Below, piece by piece: positions 19,042-27,080 of a stretch of DNA of 64,000 nt. The number at the start of each line of letters is the position of its first letter. Within the stretch, counting starts at the first letter, position 1. Source of the stretch: Leeuwenhoekiella aestuarii (GTDB lineage Bacteria > Bacteroidota > Bacteroidia > Flavobacteriales > Flavobacteriaceae); contig NZ_QOVJ01000002.1 of NCBI RefSeq assembly GCF_004104055.1, positions 372,001-436,000 on the forward strand, read 5' to 3'. The notes under the pieces were generated by a model. The model made no database searches. It was not told where the DNA came from and saw nothing but the letters and a program-made list of their open reading frames with translations. Both the position numbers and the translations under genes were made by a program.

Positions 19042-19479
19042 ATGAATATAAAAATTGCTTCAGTAGCGCTTTTTTTAGGTCTGTTTGTTTCTTGTACAGA
19101 TGATAACGGAACTACAGCAGATTTGGTTCAACAAGAAACTTCAGTAGAATTGAATTTGGTAAAGATGAGCGGTCAGGTAAGAGGTTCAGAAACCACTGGT
19201 GATGAAATGTCTTGGCAAGAAACCTATACTTTAGGATCAGGAATGCGTTTTAAAAAAGTTAGAAAGAGTGATGGAAATACTTTGATTTCAGAAGGAGATT
19301 TTGATATCGTAATGATCAATAGTGATAAATACCTCAAGTTCGTACACGATTCTGAGAGTGAATTGATAGGAAATTGTACCGGAGATAAAGTAGAACTTTT
19401 AAAATATACTAGTTCTGACAGTTTAGAAAGTACTTGGAATGTTTGTGATGGTCCGGGATTGAAGTATACGTTTAACTAA
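19042..19479 (+). CDS. Small lipoprotein of unknown function
   Basis: The 145-residue protein has a lipoprotein signal (IASVALFLGLFVSC, Cys18) followed by TDDNG, an acidic patch like the flavobacterial surface-export signal. The rest is predicted to be mostly beta strand with two further Cys residues (in IGNCTGDK and WNVCDGP) that could form a disulphide. No family was recognised; a small lipocalin-like barrel is possible. The gene has its own promoter and a hairpin terminator after its stop codon, so it is a single-gene unit between gltBD and the IS element. Confidence 0.6.
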   Translation: MNIKIASVALFLGLFVSCTDDNGTTADLVQQETSVELNLVKMSGQVRGSETTGDEMSWQETYTLGSGMRFKKVRKSDGNTLISEGDFDIVMINSDKYLKFVHDSESELIGNCTGDKVELLKYTSSDSLESTWNVCDGPGLKYTFN

Positions 19480-19497
19480 TTTAAAGAGCTTAGATTT

Positions 19498-19525
19498 AAA
19501 ATGCCCTTTCAATTACGGGCATTTT
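19498..19525. terminator. Terminator between lipoprotein gene and IS-split gene
   Basis: A 9-bp stem (19498-19506 with 19517-19525, core ATGCCC/GGGCAT) with a 10-nt loop is followed by T residues on the plus strand and preceded by A residues. It can serve both converging genes. Confidence 0.65.
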
Positions 19526-19653
19526 TAGTTTGTAAAAGTCGTTAACTGTGATGCTAAAACGTAATGCGCAGCTAAAGTCTCATCTGTAAATTCATAACTA
19601 TTAAAATCAAATAAGTGGACTTGCAACAAAAAACTGGACTTTAAGTTGAGTGA

Positions 19654-20508
19654 CTATGCTGCTAGTTTTTGATTATACATATCTATTTCAAATTCTTTAA
19701 TGGTTCTGTTTCCTAAATAAGAATGTCTTCTTCTAGTATTGTACCAGGTTTCTATCCACTGAAAGATAGACAACTCTGCTTGTGATCTAAGCTTGTATTT
19801 ATGCCAATATACCCATTCTACTTTTAGAGATTTAAAAATGGATTCCGCCACGGCATTGTCCCAGCAGTTTCCTTTCCGACTCATAGATTGTTTTACCAGG
19901 CCATTATAGCTTTTAAGTAGATTAGTAAATCCTTGGCTGGCATACTGAATACCTTGGTCTGAATGGAATATCAAAGGTTGTGTGAGTGTGGTATTTTTAA
20001 TAGCCATCTGCCAGGCTTTTATAACAGTATCTTCGGTATTTAGGGTATCACTTAAAGCCCATCCTATAACTTTTCTATTAAATAAATCAATGATCACTGT
20101 TAGGTAACTCCAACCTTGTTTGGTCTGAACATAAATAATATCGCTTACCCATACTTGATTAGCCCTAGCTACATTAAAGCATTGGTTCAACAAGTTTGGT
20201 GCAATGGGATATTTATGGTTACTGGTGGTGGTTGTTTTAAACTTTTGCTTTCTCTTGACATATAAGTAGTTTGCCTTCATCATACGGGATACCCGTGGCT
20301 TTGACACCTTAAAACCTAAAGCTTTCAATTCAGCTTTTATTCTAGGAGCTCCATAGCTCTGGTGACTGTCTTCAAATATACCTTTGATTAATGAAGAGAG
20401 CTTCTGATTTTCTTTCCAAAGGGTGCTGGGACCAGATTTCAACCAGTGGTAATAACCGCTTTTACTTACTGCTAACATAGTGCACATCTTCTCAACAGGA
20501 AATTTCAT
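19654..20508 (-). CDS. IS3-family transposase OrfB (catalytic part)
   Basis: The 284 residues from the internal ATG hold an HTH_21-like segment (GAPRIKAELKALGFKVSK) and an rve integrase core with Asp123 (WVSDIIYV), Asp184 (FHSDQGIQYAS) and Glu222 (AVAESIFKSLK). The protein is normally made as an OrfAB fusion by minus-1 frameshifting. The OrfB frame stays open upstream of its ATG through RERQEKYRFIKQHR to the slippery site in orfA. The ATG at 20508 may not be used in the cell. It catalyses cut and circularisation of the element and its insertion. The frame is intact, so the IS may be active. Confidence 0.93.
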   Translation of the reverse strand: MKFPVEKMCTMLAVSKSGYYHWLKSGPSTLWKENQKLSSLIKGIFEDSHQSYGAPRIKAELKALGFKVSKPRVSRMMKANYLYVKRKQKFKTTTTSNHKYPIAPNLLNQCFNVARANQVWVSDIIYVQTKQGWSYLTVIIDLFNRKVIGWALSDTLNTEDTVIKAWQMAIKNTTLTQPLIFHSDQGIQYASQGFTNLLKSYNGLVKQSMSRKGNCWDNAVAESIFKSLKVEWVYWHKYKLRSQAELSIFQWIETWYNTRRRHSYLGNRTIKEFEIDMYNQKLAA

Positions 20509-20519
20509 ACGATGCTGTT

Positions 20520-20825
20520 TTATGAACCTGTATTTTTCTTGTCGCTCGCGGAAAAGATGCCAATTGCCTTTTTTAGGATATCACGTTCTAATTCGGCTTC
20601 TTTAAGCTGTTTCTTTAAACGAGCTATCTCTTTTTGTTCATCGGTCATTTTAGGATTACCCCGGCCGGGAAAACTATTTTTACCATAATTCTTTTGCTCT
20701 TTACGCCAGACAACAGGTAATATATCTAAGTCTTCACAAACCTGTGCTATACTGCCTTTGGCATAACTTAATTCTACTGCTTTTTGCTTAAACTCTAAGG
20801 TGTAATGTTTGGCTTTACGTCTCAT
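20520..20825 (-). CDS. IS3-family transposase OrfA (DNA-binding part)
   Basis: With the ATG at 20825 the protein has 101 residues. It begins MRRKAKHYTLEFKQKAVELS, the usual helix-turn-helix start of IS3 OrfA, and ends in a leucine-rich coiled coil (EIARLKKQLKEAELERDILK) used for dimerisation. The frame is open to 20849, but the ATG at 20825 matches the family start. It overlaps the upstream-open frame of orfB. Confidence 0.9.
   Translation of the reverse strand: MRRKAKHYTLEFKQKAVELSYAKGSIAQVCEDLDILPVVWRKEQKNYGKNSFPGRGNPKMTDEQKEIARLKKQLKEAELERDILKKAIGIFSASDKKNTGS
20568..20574 (-). other. Programmed minus-1 frameshift site of the IS3 element
   Basis: On the minus strand the heptamer A AAA AAG lies in frame in orfA (codons for Lys-Lys in DILKKAIG), just before the coiled coil ends. 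A slip of one base back enters the orfB frame, which is then open from Lys-Gly-Asn-Trp to the orfB stop. A6G is the known slippery motif of IS3-family elements. Confidence 0.8.
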
Positions 20826-21111
20826 AATTGCTAAGTTAACAACTTGCAATAATATTCATTCAACTCTATGTCCAGTCTAATGTAGTAATTCCAGAAGTTA
20901 AGGCGCCAAGAATTATTCCGGTAACTTGAGTGATTGAAAGGCCTATTAAAACTCCTACAAGAAGTCCTAATGCGATACCTGAAAAAATATCTCTTTTCAT
21001 ACAAAGTGAATATTTAATTTTCAGGGGAAAAGAAATAATTTAAGATCTAAAGGTTCTAAAATTTACATTGAAATCAGTTAATGAACAATAGGTTGCTATT
21101 TTTTAAATACA

Positions 21112-21147
21112 AAAAGCGCCCTTATGATTTAATACAAGGACGCTTTT
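21112..21147 (-). terminator. Terminator of dnaN
   Basis: A 12-bp stem with one mismatch (21112-21123 with 21136-21147, core AAAAGCG/CGCTTTT) lies 27 bp after the dnaN stop codon. It has a 12-nt loop and A/T runs on both sides. Confidence 0.65.
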
Positions 21148-21174
21148 ACAATAAAAGGTACTTACTTATCCTTC

Positions 21175-22293
21175 TTAACTATTAAGCATTACTGGCATTA
21201 CTAACATGGTTACTTTTTCACCTTCGTCTAGCCCATCTACCGGAGTTAAAATCCCCGCGCGATTAGGAAGTGACATTTCTAGAGAAACGTCGTTAGCGTT
21301 AAGGTTATTGAGCATTTCTACCAGAAAACGGCTGTTAAAACCAATTTGCATGTCGTCTCCCTGATAATCACATGTTAAACGCTCTTCTGCTTTATTGCTG
21401 TAATCTATATCTTCAGCAGAAATATTAAGTTCTGCTCCTGCAATTTTTAAACGAATCTGGTGCGTAGTTTTATTAGAAAAAATAGAAACACGACGTACAG
21501 AATTTAAAAACTGATTACGATCTATAATAAGTTTATTAGGGTTCTCCTTAGGAATTACTGCTTCGTAATTAGGATACTTACCATCAATTAACCTGCAAAG
21601 TAGCTGAACGTTATCAAAGCTAAATTTTGCATTCGAGTCGTTATATTCTACCTTGATATCATCATCACTAGCGGCTAAAATTCCTTTTAGAAGATTCAAA
21701 GGTTTTTTTGGCATAATGAATTCTGCGGTCTGATTTGCTTTTACATCAGTACGACCATACTTTACAAGTTTGTGAGCATCTGTTGCTACAAATGTTAAAC
21801 CTTCTGTGTCAAACTGAAAGAAAACACCACTCATTACCGGTCTTAGATCGTCGTTACCCGTTGCAAAGATAGTATTGCTCACTGCTGTTGCTAAAACTCC
21901 AGCCGGGATGCTTACCGTACTAGGATCGTCAAGTTCTACAGCATTAGGAAATTCTTCACCAGAAGCATATGCTAATGCATATTTACCGTGATTAGAGCTG
22001 ATTTCAACTGTGTTGTTATCACCTGCTACGAACGTTAATGGTTGCTCAGGAAATGTTTTTAGCGTGTCTAAAAGCAAACGAGCCGGTACAGCGATGCTTC
22101 CGTTATCATCAGATTCTACATCTAGTGTAGCAATCATTGTTGTTTCTAAATCAGAAGCAGAAACCTTCAAAATGTTTTCATCTAACTCAAACAAAAAATT
22201 GTCTAATATAGGCAGGGTATTGCTGTTATTGATTACTCCACCTAAGACTTGTAATTGTTTCAAAAGGTAAGAACTCGATACAATAAATTTCAT
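21175..22293 (-). CDS. dnaN: DNA polymerase III beta subunit (sliding clamp)
   Basis: The 372-residue protein has the length and three-domain layout of bacterial beta clamps. It begins MKFIVSSSYLLKQLQVLGGVI and carries the family blocks TLPILDNFLFELDEN, MIATLDVESDDNGSIAVPAR, ATDAHKLVKYGRT and LDGKYPNYEAVIP-like sequence (here LIDGKYPNYEAVIPKE). The C terminus ends in MLVMPVMLNS, matching the conserved VxPMRL end. The clamp holds polymerase III on DNA. It sits downstream of gldF-gldG but has its own promoter. recF is found about 35 kb away in this window. Confidence 0.97.
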   Translation of the reverse strand: MKFIVSSSYLLKQLQVLGGVINNSNTLPILDNFLFELDENILKVSASDLETTMIATLDVESDDNGSIAVPARLLLDTLKTFPEQPLTFVAGDNNTVEISSNHGKYALAYASGEEFPNAVELDDPSTVSIPAGVLATAVSNTIFATGNDDLRPVMSGVFFQFDTEGLTFVATDAHKLVKYGRTDVKANQTAEFIMPKKPLNLLKGILAASDDDIKVEYNDSNAKFSFDNVQLLCRLIDGKYPNYEAVIPKENPNKLIIDRNQFLNSVRRVSIFSNKTTHQIRLKIAGAELNISAEDIDYSNKAEERLTCDYQGDDMQIGFNSRFLVEMLNNLNANDVSLEMSLPNRAGILTPVDGLDEGEKVTMLVMPVMLNS

Positions 22294-22383
22294 AAGAAAT
22301 AGCTATTTATGCGGTTTGACTAGAAGCCAAAACTTGAATTCAATTGGTTGTAATAATTTTTTAAAGCTGAATTTGCAGCCTCA

Positions 22384-22418
22384 CAAAGATATCGTAATAG
22401 GCTTTTTTGCCGAAACAA
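22384..22418 (-). promoter_or_regulatory. Probable dnaN promoter
   Basis: On the minus strand a perfect TATCTTTG minus-7 element lies at 22391-22384, with TTG at 22418-22416. The 24-bp spacing is one longer than the usual 17-23. Transcription would begin about 80-85 bp upstream of the dnaN start codon. Confidence 0.45.
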
Positions 22419-22430
22419 ACTTATCAACAC

Positions 22431-24107
22431 TTACGAGTTATAACGGCGCTTTCTCAAATAGGTATAAATAACGCCAAAAAATAAAAGCATAGCCAGCGGA
22501 AGCCCTATTGTCAAGGCTTGCCAAGTGTAGCGGTCATTAGTTGTTTTTTGAATATCTAGTGCAGGAAGCACAATATTCTTGCTTCTAATGTTAATAAGAC
22601 CAGAGTCGTCTAAAAGGTAGTTGACTGCGTTGAGTAAAAATTCTTTATTTCCGTATTCTTTAAAGGTAAACTTGTCAAAACCTAATTCTAAAGGACGGCC
22701 GTATTGATCCAAATCATTTTTTATCAAATCTCCATCTGCAACAACGATCATTGCAGTTTTTCTTATAGCGCTTTCACGAAAAGGAATCTGACTCTTCTCA
22801 ATTGGAAGAATGCGATTTTTAAAAGCAGAAGTAAATTCTCCTTCTAGCAAGACTGCTAAATTTTGACTTCCGGCACTATAGTTTTCTGGACTTGGTTCTG
22901 TAGTGATTGATTCAAGACTAATAGGAAGTGGTACACCATCCAGTTTTGATAAAACAGAACTTTGAAGCAATACTGTTTTTTCTACAGAAGTATCAAGAAG
23001 ATCAATCTGATTGGCGTATTTAAAAAACACGGGATTGTCAATATTTGTATTTATAGGGTGATTTTCTTCTGGTGTAACCAGCGGATAGAAAAACCAAGGT
23101 AATTGCGAATATTGCGAATCATTACCCTCACCAGTTGCTAAAACAAGTGGAGCAGCATATAAATCTTCGACTAAAACCGGATTGATACGTATTCCATATT
23201 TAAAGAAAAAGTCATCTAGGTTTAAGCTTCTTGCCGTAGCGAGAGCCATACCATTATTGCGGTACAGGCTATCAGTTTCCATCGCAACCTGATCTAGGAG
23301 ATAAAGTGATTTACCACCTTGCATGGTGTATTGATCTAAAGCATATTTCTCAAGGTCTGTAAATGCTTTGGTAGGTTTTGCAGCTACGATTAAGTCAAAT
23401 TTATTGAGTGCAGCCATTATAGTATCTGGCTTTGCTGAAATTGAATCTATTGGAAAAGGTGCAATAAAGTAGCTTTCGCGCAGCGTTTTAAAAAAATCTG
23501 CGATGTATTTATCTTGCATTTCACCATTTCCTTTTAAAACAGCGATGCGTTTACTTTTTGGGTTAAGCAGCTTATAAAAAGCATCGGAAAAAGCATATTC
23601 CAGATTTTGAACCGATCTGCTAACCAATTCATCGGGGCTGGCACCTAAAGTCTTTTTTAATAATGGAATAGGCACTGTCCGGCCTTTATAGGAAGCAATA
23701 GCCCACGGAAAAATAAACTCCTGACTTACTTTACCATTATTTCGCAATTGTACCTGTTCAGGGCGCATACCACGGTTATTGAAATCTTCTGCAACTTGTT
23801 CTACAACTGCACCTTCTGGAACAGGATTTACAAAAGCATATTTGATATTTGAATTTGCCGAAGCATATTCTTCAAGAAGTTGACGGGTTTCAATCTGTAA
23901 TTTTAAAAAAGCATCCGGCACATTTTCTTCAAGAAATACATCAACAATTACTGGACCTGTAGCTTTCGCAATAATATCTTTTGAAGTTTCAGATAACGTA
24001 TATCTACCATCTGCAGTCAGATCTATTCTGAAATGAGCTGTTTTTGAAACAAATAAAATACCGACTATAATAATCAGAAACAATAAATATTTAGTGTTCT
24101 GCTTCAT
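22431..24107 (-). CDS. gldG: Gliding motility ABC transporter component GldG
   Basis: The 558-residue protein has an N-terminal membrane helix (YLLFLIIIVGILFVS), a large periplasmic domain starting AHFRIDLTADGRYTLSETS, and a C-terminal helix (ALTIGLPLAMLLFFGVIYTYL) followed by RKRR. This matches GldG, the auxiliary protein of the GldA-GldF-GldG ABC transporter needed for gliding in flavobacteria. Translation is taken from ATG at 24107, since the longer start at 24146 would overlap gldF and precede the membrane helix. It follows gldF with a 1-bp gap. The ATPase gldA is not in the window. Confidence 0.92.
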   Translation of the reverse strand: MKQNTKYLLFLIIIVGILFVSKTAHFRIDLTADGRYTLSETSKDIIAKATGPVIVDVFLEENVPDAFLKLQIETRQLLEEYASANSNIKYAFVNPVPEGAVVEQVAEDFNNRGMRPEQVQLRNNGKVSQEFIFPWAIASYKGRTVPIPLLKKTLGASPDELVSRSVQNLEYAFSDAFYKLLNPKSKRIAVLKGNGEMQDKYIADFFKTLRESYFIAPFPIDSISAKPDTIMAALNKFDLIVAAKPTKAFTDLEKYALDQYTMQGGKSLYLLDQVAMETDSLYRNNGMALATARSLNLDDFFFKYGIRINPVLVEDLYAAPLVLATGEGNDSQYSQLPWFFYPLVTPEENHPINTNIDNPVFFKYANQIDLLDTSVEKTVLLQSSVLSKLDGVPLPISLESITTEPSPENYSAGSQNLAVLLEGEFTSAFKNRILPIEKSQIPFRESAIRKTAMIVVADGDLIKNDLDQYGRPLELGFDKFTFKEYGNKEFLLNAVNYLLDDSGLINIRSKNIVLPALDIQKTTNDRYTWQALTIGLPLAMLLFFGVIYTYLRKRRYNS

Positions 24108-24108
24108 G

Positions 24109-24828
24109 TTATCTGATTTTGTGTTCAAGCTTAAAAACAGTAGCACCGATGAAAAAAGCGGTTAAACTTATAAAATAGATAAGATCTCGGCTGTCAATTA
24201 CACCCCGACTGATACTCTCAAAATGATTCTGTAAACTTAAATTTCTAAAGAAAGAGCTGTTTAAAACATCGGCTAGAGCATTAAAACCGAATAAAAATAG
24301 GAAACACAAAAAAGCAGCACTGATAAAAGCTACAATTTGATTTTCAGAAAGGATAGAGGCAAAAACACCTATCGCAGTATATGCAGAAGCTAAAAACAAC
24401 AAGCCTAAATAGGAACCTATTAAAACACCAAGGTCATAATTACCTTGTGGATTGCCCAGTTGGTCAATGGCATAAACATATACCAGAGTAGGAAGCACTG
24501 CTAAAACAATAAGTAGTAATGCGCCAAAAAATTTACCAAGGACTAGTTGTACTTTACTAATAGGTCGAGTAAGCAACAATTCTAACGTTCCTAAACGCAA
24601 CTCATCACTAAAACTACGCATCGTCACTGCCGGAATCAAAAAGATAAAGATCCACGGTACGAGTTGAAAGAAAGGAGTGAGATCTGCAAAACCGTAATCA
24701 AACAGGTTGAAATCATTGTCAAATACCCATAAGAACAACGCATTTAAAACAAGAAAAAGGCCTATAACAAGATAGCCTACAGGCGATGCAAAAAATGAAT
24801 GAAATTCTTTCTTTAAAATAGCGATCAT
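24109..24828 (-). CDS. gldF: Gliding motility ABC transporter permease GldF
   Basis: The 239-residue permease has six membrane segments. It opens MIAILKKEFHSFFASPVGYL, a hallmark of the ABC-2 type GldF permeases, and has TMRSFSDELRLGTLELLLTRP in the first cytoplasmic loop. It works with GldG and the ATPase GldA; loss of any of them abolishes gliding in Flavobacterium johnsoniae, though the transported substrate is not settled. gldF and gldG are almost contiguous and form an operon. Confidence 0.94.
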   Translation of the reverse strand: MIAILKKEFHSFFASPVGYLVIGLFLVLNALFLWVFDNDFNLFDYGFADLTPFFQLVPWIFIFLIPAVTMRSFSDELRLGTLELLLTRPISKVQLVLGKFFGALLLIVLAVLPTLVYVYAIDQLGNPQGNYDLGVLIGSYLGLLFLASAYTAIGVFASILSENQIVAFISAAFLCFLFLFGFNALADVLNSSFFRNLSLQNHFESISRGVIDSRDLIYFISLTAFFIGATVFKLEHKIR

Positions 24829-24901
24829 ATAGTATTGAGCAGCTTTTACCCGATAATCGAAATTAAAATTCGTTTAGATTTTAGTCCTGGTTCACTTGTA
24901 A

Positions 24902-25861
24902 CTAAAGATCAGCAATGATCTTCATAGCAATACGAAGCGCTTCGGTACCTTGTGCTAAGCTAACAACAGGAGTGGTGTCTTGTTGTATCGCTTTAGCAAA
25001 AGCTTCTAATTCATCTAAAATAGCGTTATTCGGTTCAACTTCAGGATTATCAAAATATATTTGTTTCTTAACCCCTTCTGCATTTTGAAGAATCATCGCA
25101 AAATCATCAGGATTTTGTGGTGCATCTTTCATTCTGACTACTTCGCATTTCTTTTCCAGGAAGTCTACAGAGATGTATGCATCTTTTTGGAAAAACCGTG
25201 CTTTACGCATTTTTTTCATTGAAATTCTACTTGCAGTAAGATTAGCTACACAGCCATTTTCAAACTCAATTCGCGCGTTAGCAATATCTGGAGTATCACT
25301 AATTACTGAAACTCCGGAAGCTGAAATATGCTTAACCTTACTGTCTACAACACTTAAAATCGCATCGATATCGTGAATCATCAGATCGAGCACTACTGGG
25401 ACATCCGTACCTCTCGGGTTGAATTCTGCCAGACGATGTGCCTCAATAAACATTGGGTTTTCTATCAGATGATTCACCGCAGTAAACGCCGGATTAAAAC
25501 GCTCTACGTGTCCTACCTGACCGCGTACGCGGTGTTTCTTTGCAAGCTCGCGAATAGCTACAGCTTGTTCAACGGTTTGTGCAATTGGTTTTTCAATAAA
25601 CAAATGCTTACCGGCTTTAATAACTTGCTCAGCACAGTCAAAGTGATGAGTGGTGGGTGTAACAACGTCAACCATATCACAAGCTTCTATTAAAGCTTCA
25701 ATAGTCATAAATCTGTGATAGCCAAATTCACTCGAGACCGCTTTAGCAGTTTCTTCAGACTCATCATAAAAACCAACCAGATCATATTCTTCAGATTGCT
25801 GTAAAAGTTTTAAGTGAATTTTTCCCAGATGACCTGCACCCAGTACGCCGGCTTTTAGCAT
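24902..25861 (-). CDS. Gfo/Idh/MocA family oxidoreductase
   Basis: The 319-residue protein has an N-terminal Rossmann fold for NAD(P) (LKAGVLGAGHLGKIH, residues 2-16) and the family EKP motif at 90-92 (LFIEKPIAQT), where the Lys contacts cofactor and substrate. A GFO_IDH_MocA C-terminal domain follows, with LDLMIHDIDAIL. These enzymes oxidise or reduce sugars and sugar derivatives; the substrate is not evident. It lies 73 bp upstream of gldF on the same strand and could be co-transcribed with gldFG. An inverted repeat lies in its upstream region. Confidence 0.85.
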   Translation of the reverse strand: MLKAGVLGAGHLGKIHLKLLQQSEEYDLVGFYDESEETAKAVSSEFGYHRFMTIEALIEACDMVDVVTPTTHHFDCAEQVIKAGKHLFIEKPIAQTVEQAVAIRELAKKHRVRGQVGHVERFNPAFTAVNHLIENPMFIEAHRLAEFNPRGTDVPVVLDLMIHDIDAILSVVDSKVKHISASGVSVISDTPDIANARIEFENGCVANLTASRISMKKMRKARFFQKDAYISVDFLEKKCEVVRMKDAPQNPDDFAMILQNAEGVKKQIYFDNPEVEPNNAILDELEAFAKAIQQDTTPVVSLAQGTEALRIAMKIIADL

Positions 25862-25909
25862 AATATATCGTATATTTTTTCCTTAGGAAGGATTTATTTT
25901 TTAAGAATT

Positions 25910-25942
25910 CAATCTAAAAGAAAACAGTATGATTTTAGATTG
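25910..25942. promoter_or_regulatory. Inverted repeat upstream of the oxidoreductase gene
   Basis: Perfect 10-bp arms CAATCTAAAA and TTTTAGATTG (25910-25919 and 25933-25942) are separated by 13 bp. It lies 49 bp upstream of the oxidoreductase start codon, within the divergent region shared with pcm. The arm centres are 23 bp apart, about two helical turns, as expected for a dimeric regulator; an RNA hairpin is the alternative. Confidence 0.35.
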
Positions 25943-26053
25943 TGCTATACAAAAATAGGCTTTCTCAGGCAGATTGAAAGCGCAAAGCACATTGTTAAAA
26001 AAATGAAGCATTTTGACTAGGATTACGCTTATAGGTTTCCTTATTTTAGCAGT

Positions 26054-26695
26054 ATGAAGGATACTACTCGTCATCAAGGTAAACGTCGCTTACTCGCTCA
26101 GGTCGTTGAAAAGAAAGGGGTCTCTAATACAGCTGTATTAGACGCGATACGTAAAATACCCAGACATTTTTTTATGGACAGCAGTTTTGAAGATCATGCC
26201 TATCAGGACAAGGCATTTCCTATTGCTGCAGATCAGACTATTTCTCAACCTTTTACCGTAGGTTTTCAGACCGAATTGCTTGAGATCAAGAAAGGTGATA
26301 AAATATTAGAAATAGGTACAGGCAGCGGGTATCAAACAGCAGTTCTTTGTGAAGTAGGTGCTAAAGTTTACAGTATAGAGCGCCAGCAAGAACTTTTTAG
26401 AAAGACTAAGAATTTCTTATCAAAATTGGGCTACAGACCTAAACGACTCACTTTTGGAGACGGATATTTAGGGATGCCAGAATTTGCTCCCTTTGATGGA
26501 ATAATAGTCACTGCGGGTGCACCGTTTATACCAAAACCCTTGTTAGCTCAGCTAAAAATAGGGGGTAAGTTAATTATTCCCGTAGGGGATGAAGTACAGA
26601 CAATGACTCGTATTATTAGAAAAAGTCAGACTGAATTTGAGAAGAAGGAATATGGCGAGTTTAGATTTGTACCCTTACTTGAAGACAAGAATTAG
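26054..26695 (+). CDS. pcm: Protein-L-isoaspartate O-methyltransferase
   Basis: The 213-residue enzyme methylates isoaspartyl residues in damaged proteins, starting their repair, with S-adenosylmethionine as donor. It shows the family block AFPIAADQTISQPFTVGFQT (substrate site) and the SAM motif ILEIGTGSGYQTAVL at 84-98. The later blocks FDGIIVTAGAPFIPKPLLAQL and GGKLIIPVGD are also present. The stop codon overlaps the stop of the convergent small gene by 4 bp. Confidence 0.95.
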   Translation: MKDTTRHQGKRRLLAQVVEKKGVSNTAVLDAIRKIPRHFFMDSSFEDHAYQDKAFPIAADQTISQPFTVGFQTELLEIKKGDKILEIGTGSGYQTAVLCEVGAKVYSIERQQELFRKTKNFLSKLGYRPKRLTFGDGYLGMPEFAPFDGIIVTAGAPFIPKPLLAQLKIGGKLIIPVGDEVQTMTRIIRKSQTEFEKKEYGEFRFVPLLEDKN

Positions 26696-26910
26696 GTTTT
26701 ATAATCTTGCCAGTATAAATAGTGGCACAATCCCAGACACAAACTAGATAATATTATGACTGTATAAACAGGTATATATTTAAGTTGTGCTAATTGTTCA
26801 ATAGAAGAAGAATTTACGATTGCAAATGTGATCATTCCCATTCCTGTTAACCAAACAAGACTAGTACCGATTAATTGTTTTGAATATTTCATTTTTTTTA
26901 AAGAACTCAT
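26692..26910 (-). CDS. Small hypothetical membrane protein
   Basis: The predicted protein has 72 residues and two membrane segments (about residues 13-33 and 45-65), with a basic N terminus and the polar end YWQDYKT. No family was recognised. It is convergent with pcm, and the two stop codons overlap by 4 bp. A second in-frame ATG lies at residue 7. The composition fits a real small membrane protein, but without homology evidence the call is moderate. Confidence 0.5.
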   Translation of the reverse strand: MSSLKKMKYSKQLIGTSLVWLTGMGMITFAIVNSSSIEQLAQLKYIPVYTVIILSSLCLGLCHYLYWQDYKT

Positions 26911-26991
26911 AATAGATAATTTTCATTTCTAAAATTCCTTAAAATTTACATAAAACAAGGCGAAAGTGCAAAAAATGGACCGATTTAAGGT

Positions 26992-27017
26992 AAAAAGAGC
27001 GATTAATCGCTCTTTTT
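26992..27017 (-). terminator. Terminator after the gene at 27081
   Basis: A perfect self-complementary 26-nt sequence (core AGAGCGATTAATCGCTCT) flanked by A and T runs lies 64 bp downstream of the minus-strand gene that ends at 27081. Confidence 0.75.
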
Positions 27018-27080
27018 TGAGTTTTTAGATTGACATTAAGATTTAAAATATTCAATGCCTTATATACCTATTTAAAACTT

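Larger units (their letters stand above)
19615..20877 (-). mobile_element. IS3-family insertion sequence (IS150-like)
   Basis: The element carries overlapping orfA and orfB with a frameshift site. Imperfect terminal repeats are visible at 19633-19657 and 20852-20876 (20 of 25 positions match, starting ACTGGAC). The limits given here rest on a TAA triplet flanking both ends and on the restored frame of the interrupted gene, giving 1263 bp. If the inverted repeats mark the true ends, the left edge would be about 19633-19635 and the extra 18-20 bp belong to the host gene. It looks recent because both frames are intact. Confidence 0.85.
19525..21000 (-). pseudogene. Small membrane-protein gene split by the IS3 element
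   Basis: On the minus strand an ATG at 21000 opens a frame with a Gly-rich hydrophobic segment (DIFSGIALGLLVGVLIGLSI, then TQVTGIILGALTSGITTL) that stops inside the insertion. Beyond the insertion, in the same frame, lies a coding-like tail (FDFNSYEFTDETLAAHYVLA, then SQLTTFTN) ending at a TAA at 19525-19527. A TTA triplet (TAA on the plus strand) flanks both sides (19612-19614 and 20878-20880). Removing 19615-20877 and one triplet rebuilds a 69-codon frame. The two halves could instead come from different genes joined by an IS-linked deletion. No function was recognised. Confidence 0.6.
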
